DNA from: Oscillospiraceae bacterium
GTDB lineage: Bacteria; Bacillota; Clostridia; Oscillospirales; Acutalibacteraceae
Reading direction: 5' to 3'
Length of the DNA: 10,967 bases
Assembly: GCA_019422905.1 (NCBI GenBank)
Contig: JAHZCM010000064.1
Span: forward strand, 1 to 10,967
Shown: piece after piece, positions 7,866 through 10,967 of the stretch
Layout: the number at the start of each line of letters is the position of its first letter
How positions within the stretch are numbered: position 1 is the stretch's first letter
Notes under the pieces: generated by a model
What the model was told of the DNA's origin: nothing
What the model saw: the letters and a program-made list of their open reading frames with translations, nothing else
Databases searched by the model: none
Translations under genes and position numbers: made by a program

Positions 7866-9032
7866 TTATTTCGTGAATTTCTCGGAGACGTAGGCCCGCG
7901 CCGCGCGGTCGGCTTCCAGAACATCCTCCGCACACGTGACCGGATGAACCGGGAAGGTATCCGCCACCGCGCAGACTGCTTCCCCGATATCGAGATAGCC
8001 GATCCGCTCCCTGAGAAACAGGGAAACCGCGGCCTCGTTTGCACCGTTTACCGCCGCCGGCACCGTACCGCCGCGGCGGATTGCCCGCTTGCACGCGCCG
8101 AAGCAGGTAAAGGTTTCCTCATCCGGCTTAAAAAACGTGAGCTTCTGCCAATCGGCAAGATCCAACCGCCGGACCGGCGAGCTGAACCGGCGCGGATACG
8201 TCAGCGCGTACTGGATCGGGATGCGCATATCCGGCACGCCGAGCTGGGCGATCACCGAATGATCCCTGTATTCGATCAGCGAATGGACGACGCTCTCCCG
8301 GTGCACAACCACGTCGATATCGTCCGGCTCCATGTCGAACAGCCATTTCGCCTCGATAAATTCCAGTCCCTTGTTCATCAATGTGGAGCTGTCGATCGTG
8401 ACCTTTGCGCCCATATCCCAGTTCGGATGCTTCAGCGCATCCGCCGGCCGGACCTTGCGAAGCGCTTCCCGGTCCTTGCCGAAAAACGGCCCGCCGGACG
8501 CTGTTAGTATGATCCGTTCCAGATCGGATTTTGTATGCATACTTTGCAGACACTGAAAAATGGCCGAATGCTCGCTGTCTACAGGCAGAATTTCAATGTT
8601 ATTTTCCCGCGCCGTCCGCATGACGAGCGCGCCGCCCGCAACGAGCGTTTCCTTGTTTGCGAGCGCCAACTGCTTTTTTGCGCGGAGCGCCGCAAGCGTG
8701 GGCCGCAAGCCGACCATGCCGACGACGGAGTTAAGGACAATATCCGCCTCCTCCAGCGACGCCATGGCGCACAAGCCGTCCATGCCGCCGTAAACCCGCA
8801 CATCCAAATCGCGCACCGCGGCGCGCAGAGCCGAAGCCGCTTCCAAATCAAAAACCGCAACGGCTTGCGGTTTGAATTCCCGGATCTGCGCTTCCAGCAG
8901 GCGGATATTGGAATGGGCAGCAAGCGCCGCGACCTGCACGGCATGCTCCCCCTCCTTTTGTATACAGCGCACGACGTCCAGCGCCTGCGTGCCGATCGAG
9001 CCCGTAGAGCCGAGCAGCGACAGCTTTTTCAT
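7866..9032 (-). CDS. dxr: 1-deoxy-D-xylulose 5-phosphate reductoisomerase
   Basis: Rearranges and reduces DXP to MEP with NADPH and a divalent metal; the committed step of the MEP pathway and the fosmidomycin target. 388 residues, normal for the family. Seen: NADPH loop LLGSTGSIGTQ (6-16), LANKETLVAGG (124-134), metal ligands in PVDSEHSA (D152, E154) and in MNKGLEFIEA (E224), TASGGPFF (177-184), HPNWDMG (202-208), and NGANEAAV (329-336) near the C-terminal helical domain. Start: the frame stays open upstream to 9185, but ATG at 9032 starts right at the conserved KKLSLLGSTG N-terminus and has AAAGGA about 11 bases upstream. It lies 70 bases after the annotated end of cdsA and 13 bases before rseP, within the operon. 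Confidence 0.97.
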   Translation of the reverse strand: MKKLSLLGSTGSIGTQALDVVRCIQKEGEHAVQVAALAAHSNIRLLEAQIREFKPQAVAVFDLEAASALRAAVRDLDVRVYGGMDGLCAMASLEEADIVLNSVVGMVGLRPTLAALRAKKQLALANKETLVAGGALVMRTARENNIEILPVDSEHSAIFQCLQSMHTKSDLERIILTASGGPFFGKDREALRKVRPADALKHPNWDMGAKVTIDSSTLMNKGLEFIEAKWLFDMEPDDIDVVVHRESVVHSLIEYRDHSVIAQLGVPDMRIPIQYALTYPRRFSSPVRRLDLADWQKLTFFKPDEETFTCFGACKRAIRRGGTVPAAVNGANEAAVSLFLRERIGYLDIGEAVCAVADTFPVHPVTCAEDVLEADRAARAYVSEKFTK

Positions 9033-9102
9033 GGAAACCACATTCCTTTCTCCCGAATACCCGTTTTCCGCACCAACGCCGCGCAGAGGGAATCGCATGG
9101 CC

Positions 9103-9939
9103 TCACCGCCTGCAAAGGGACACGCGCAGCAGTGGCCGGCCGCCGCATACAGGGAGGCCGAGCACAAGACCGCAGCGTTTGTCAAAGCGGTCCAGGATAC
9201 CGCCGTGTCCCGGAATCACATTGCCGAAATCCTTGATGTGGCAGCTGCGCTTGATCAGCGAGAAGCTGAGATCCCCCAGCACGGAGGTAAAGCTGCCGAA
9301 AAAGCCGATAATCAGCAGGGAAAGCCAATTCACCTGCCGCGTGCCGCTGTAGAAAACCGAGGAAAAGAACCAGCCGAGCAGCAAAATGATCACCGTGCTC
9401 GAAATCACGCCGCCGATCATTCCCTCTACGGTTTTCTTCGGGCTGATTTCCGGGCAGAGCTTGTGCCTGCCGAACAGCTTGCCGGAAAAAAACGCGCCCG
9501 CATCCGGAATCCATGCGGCAAAAACACAGATCAGCGCATAGAACATGCCGTGATGCTCGCTAAGCCCGCGTACCAGCACGATCGTCTGCAGGGCGAGCGG
9601 AATAATCACGACCATGCTGTATACAACGGCAACCTCTTTGAACGAAATCTCTTTATGATGGCGGAGCAGTGCGCCGAATACGCAAGCGGTAAACGCCGAG
9701 TAAATCAGCAGGTTCGCATTCTGAAACTCACAGAACTGCACAAGCGCTGCTGCAATAACGCTTGGAATCGTAATAAACCAATGCTTCGACAAGCCGAGCG
9801 CCTTGATGATTTCATAGACGGCCAGAGCGGAGATCAGCGCGATTGCAATGTTGAGCGCCAGCGGGAACGAGTGGTTAAAAACAATAATCGCCAGAAAAAA
9901 GACGACCAAGATAATTCCGGAAAAAACTCTGTCTTTCAT
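9103..9939 (-). CDS. cdsA: Phosphatidate cytidylyltransferase (CDP-diacylglycerol synthase)
   Basis: Integral membrane enzyme that makes CDP-diacylglycerol from phosphatidate and CTP, the branch point for bacterial phospholipids. 278 residues with about eight hydrophobic segments. Seen: PDAGAFFSGKLFG (145-157), SPKKTVEG (166-173) and the family signature S-x-I-K-R-x4-K-D (S227 to D237) followed by PGHGGILDRFD (243-253). Start: ATG at 9939, with AAAGGA in the 37-base gap after uppS. Odd point: after DRFD most homologues have serine and a final hydrophobic helix, whereas here the frame gives KRC and a tail containing several arginines (residues 254-278). The +1 frame across the same bases is hydrophobic and closer to the family pattern, so the last 25 residues may be affected by a frameshift. 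Identity is sure; the exact C-terminus is not. Confidence 0.93.
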   Translation of the reverse strand: MKDRVFSGIILVVFFLAIIVFNHSFPLALNIAIALISALAVYEIIKALGLSKHWFITIPSVIAAALVQFCEFQNANLLIYSAFTACVFGALLRHHKEISFKEVAVVYSMVVIIPLALQTIVLVRGLSEHHGMFYALICVFAAWIPDAGAFFSGKLFGRHKLCPEISPKKTVEGMIGGVISSTVIILLLGWFFSSVFYSGTRQVNWLSLLIIGFFGSFTSVLGDLSFSLIKRSCHIKDFGNVIPGHGGILDRFDKRCGLVLGLPVCGGRPLLRVSLCRR

Positions 9940-9976
9940 ACCTGTAGTTGCTTCCTTTCACCGTGCGGACACACCG

Positions 9977-10705
9977 TTATACGCTGCCAAAGCGGCGCTG
10001 CCGGCCACGGAATTTCTCAATGGCCTCATCCAGATGCTTCGGCTTAAAGTCCGGCCAGAGAATATCGAAATATTCAAATTCGGTGTAAGCGCTCTGCCAC
10101 AGGAGGAAATTCGAGATCCGCTCCTCCCCGCTCGGACGGATAATCAGATCCGGATCCGGCTGGCCGGCCGTATAAAGCGCGCCGGAAATCATTTCCTCCG
10201 TGATGTCCTGCGGCTCCAGCTCGCCCGCCTGGACGCGCACGGCAAGCAGCCGCATGGCACGCGTCAGCTCCGCGCGGCCGCCGTAGTTCATCGCGAGATT
10301 CAGCACCATGCCGGTCTTGGGGGCGCTGGCCTCCTCTACGCGGCGGATCAGCGCCTGCAGCTCGGAATTGAAAGCCGAAACGTCGCCGATAAAGCGCACG
10401 CGGATGTTTTCATCCATAAAGTCCCGCAGCGCTTCCTCCAGATATTGACGGAAGAGCTTCATCAGCGCGGAAACCTCCTCCTCGGGGCGGTTCCAGTTTT
10501 CCGTTGAAAAGGCGTAAAGCGTCAGGTATTTTACGCCGATAGACGAGGCGTAGCGCGTGATGGTGCGGAAATTCGCAGCCCCCGCGGTATGCCCGGCAGT
10601 GCGCGGCAGGCCGCGCTTTTTCGCCCACCTGCCGTTGCCGTCCATAATAATGCCGATGTGCTGCGGAACCTCCGCAGCCTCCGATGTTTTATTTCCAAAT
10701 GCCAT
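9977..10705 (-). CDS. uppS: Isoprenyl transferase, undecaprenyl diphosphate synthase (cis-prenyltransferase)
   Basis: Extends farnesyl diphosphate with isopentenyl units in cis to make undecaprenyl diphosphate, the lipid carrier for peptidoglycan and other wall polymers. 242 residues, normal length. Seen: HIGIIMDGNGRWA (16-28) with the catalytic-site aspartate D22, GHTAGAANFR (38-47), YAFSTENWNRP (64-74), NYGGRAE (140-146), and LIIRPSGEERISNFLLWQ (187-204) with R190, R196 and S198 that bind the diphosphate, then E209, a metal ligand. These residues keep the spacing seen in the E. coli enzyme. Start: ATG at 10705 with AAAGGA about 11 bases upstream; a GTG at 10726 in frame would add seven residues but overlaps that ribosome site. 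Lies 44 bases after frr and 37 before cdsA. The MEP genes dxr and ispG downstream supply its substrate pathway. Confidence 0.97.
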   Translation of the reverse strand: MAFGNKTSEAAEVPQHIGIIMDGNGRWAKKRGLPRTAGHTAGAANFRTITRYASSIGVKYLTLYAFSTENWNRPEEEVSALMKLFRQYLEEALRDFMDENIRVRFIGDVSAFNSELQALIRRVEEASAPKTGMVLNLAMNYGGRAELTRAMRLLAVRVQAGELEPQDITEEMISGALYTAGQPDPDLIIRPSGEERISNFLLWQSAYTEFEYFDILWPDFKPKHLDEAIEKFRGRQRRFGSV

Positions 10706-10749
10706 ACAGGCGCACGTCCTTTCCACTGAATTCCGGTCCGTTCCGGCAA

Positions 10750-10967
10750 TCAGATGGTAAGGACTTCCTTCTGCTTCGCTGCGGAGCGCTCGTCGACGGC
10801 CTTCACGCTCTTATCCGTGATGTCCTGCGCCTTCTTCTCTGCCTGCTTGAGGTCGTCCTCCGTCAGCGTACCTTCCTTTTTCATGGCCTTGAGCTTCTCA
10901 ATCGCATCGCGGCGGATGGACCGGAGCGCAACCTTGGCGTCCTCCGCCATCTTGCTGGCGTCTTTCC
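10750..10967 (-). CDS. frr: Ribosome recycling factor (C-terminal part, 5' end cut by window edge)
   Basis: Together with EF-G it splits the post-termination ribosome. Only the last 71 residues are visible out of about 185 usual for the family; the frame is open through base 10967. Seen: AKVALRSIRRDAIEKLK, the conserved helix of domain I (family form VAIRNIRRDA), followed by the lysine- and glutamate-rich long helix with LTEDDLKQAEKKAQDITD and a C-terminal KQKEVLTI that matches the normal end (..KEKEIMEV/L type). An internal ATG at 10950 is part of the gene, not its start. First visible gene of the cluster; pyrH and tsf are expected farther right, based on related genomes. Confidence 0.93.
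   Translation of the reverse strand, partial: KDASKMAEDAKVALRSIRRDAIEKLKAMKKEGTLTEDDLKQAEKKAQDITDKSVKAVDERSAAKQKEVLTI

Noticed and set aside
7866..9185. A longer Dxr protein starting at 9185
   Set aside because: The extra 51 residues overlap cdsA and lie before the conserved KKLSLLGSTG N-terminus. They are better explained as the +1 frame of the cdsA tail.
8872..10047. A 391-residue plus-strand open frame over dxr, cdsA and the end of uppS
   Set aside because: It crosses three convincing minus-strand genes, is rich in charged and glutamine/asparagine residues without a domain pattern, and has no promoter or ribosome site I can support.
10731..10746. Short direct repeat TTCCGG-TCCG-TTCCGG between frr and uppS
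   Set aside because: Two hexamers in GC-rich DNA are expected by chance; no link to a promoter or binding site could be supported.

Overview
This window is a chromosomal housekeeping segment from a GC-rich member of the Firmicutes (Bacillota), most likely class Clostridia. The reasons are a full-length PolC-type (Gram-positive) replicative polymerase, the gene order frr-uppS-cdsA-dxr-rseP-ispG-polC that is well known from this group, a HisZ-type regulatory subunit, AGGAG/AGGGG-type ribosome binding sites, and UUG start codons. The DNA is visibly GC-rich, with G or C in most third codon positions, which suggests an Oscillospiraceae-like or related gut clostridium rather than Bacillus or Clostridium sensu stricto. 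That placement is inference.

Every gene lies on the minus strand, so the biological reading order runs from the right edge to the left. From the right: the last 71 codons of frr (ribosome recycling), uppS (undecaprenyl diphosphate synthase), cdsA (CDP-diacylglycerol synthase), dxr (MEP pathway step 2), rseP/rasP (intramembrane site-2 protease), ispG (MEP pathway, HMBPP synthase) and polC (DNA polymerase III alpha). Gaps are 13 to about 70 bases, no terminator is visible between them, and several genes have clear Shine-Dalgarno sequences inside the gap or the preceding gene. This looks like one operon linking ribosome recycling, isoprenoid supply (dxr, ispG), use of that isoprenoid for the cell-wall carrier lipid (uppS), phospholipid precursor synthesis (cdsA), membrane proteolysis (rseP) and replication (polC).

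After polC there is a 120-base intergenic region (1179-1298). It holds an imperfect hairpin and a strong sigma-A-type promoter (exact TTGACA, 17-base spacer, extended TATTAT -10). This promoter should drive hisZ, whose 3' end runs off the left edge and which probably heads a histidine biosynthesis operon beyond the window.

I looked for an undescribed system and found none. The region is core genome with no mobile element, repeat array, tRNA or CRISPR. The points most worth a second look are the C-terminus of cdsA, where the family-like tail appears to sit in the +1 frame and stays open straight into dxr, and the non-ATG starts of rseP and polC.
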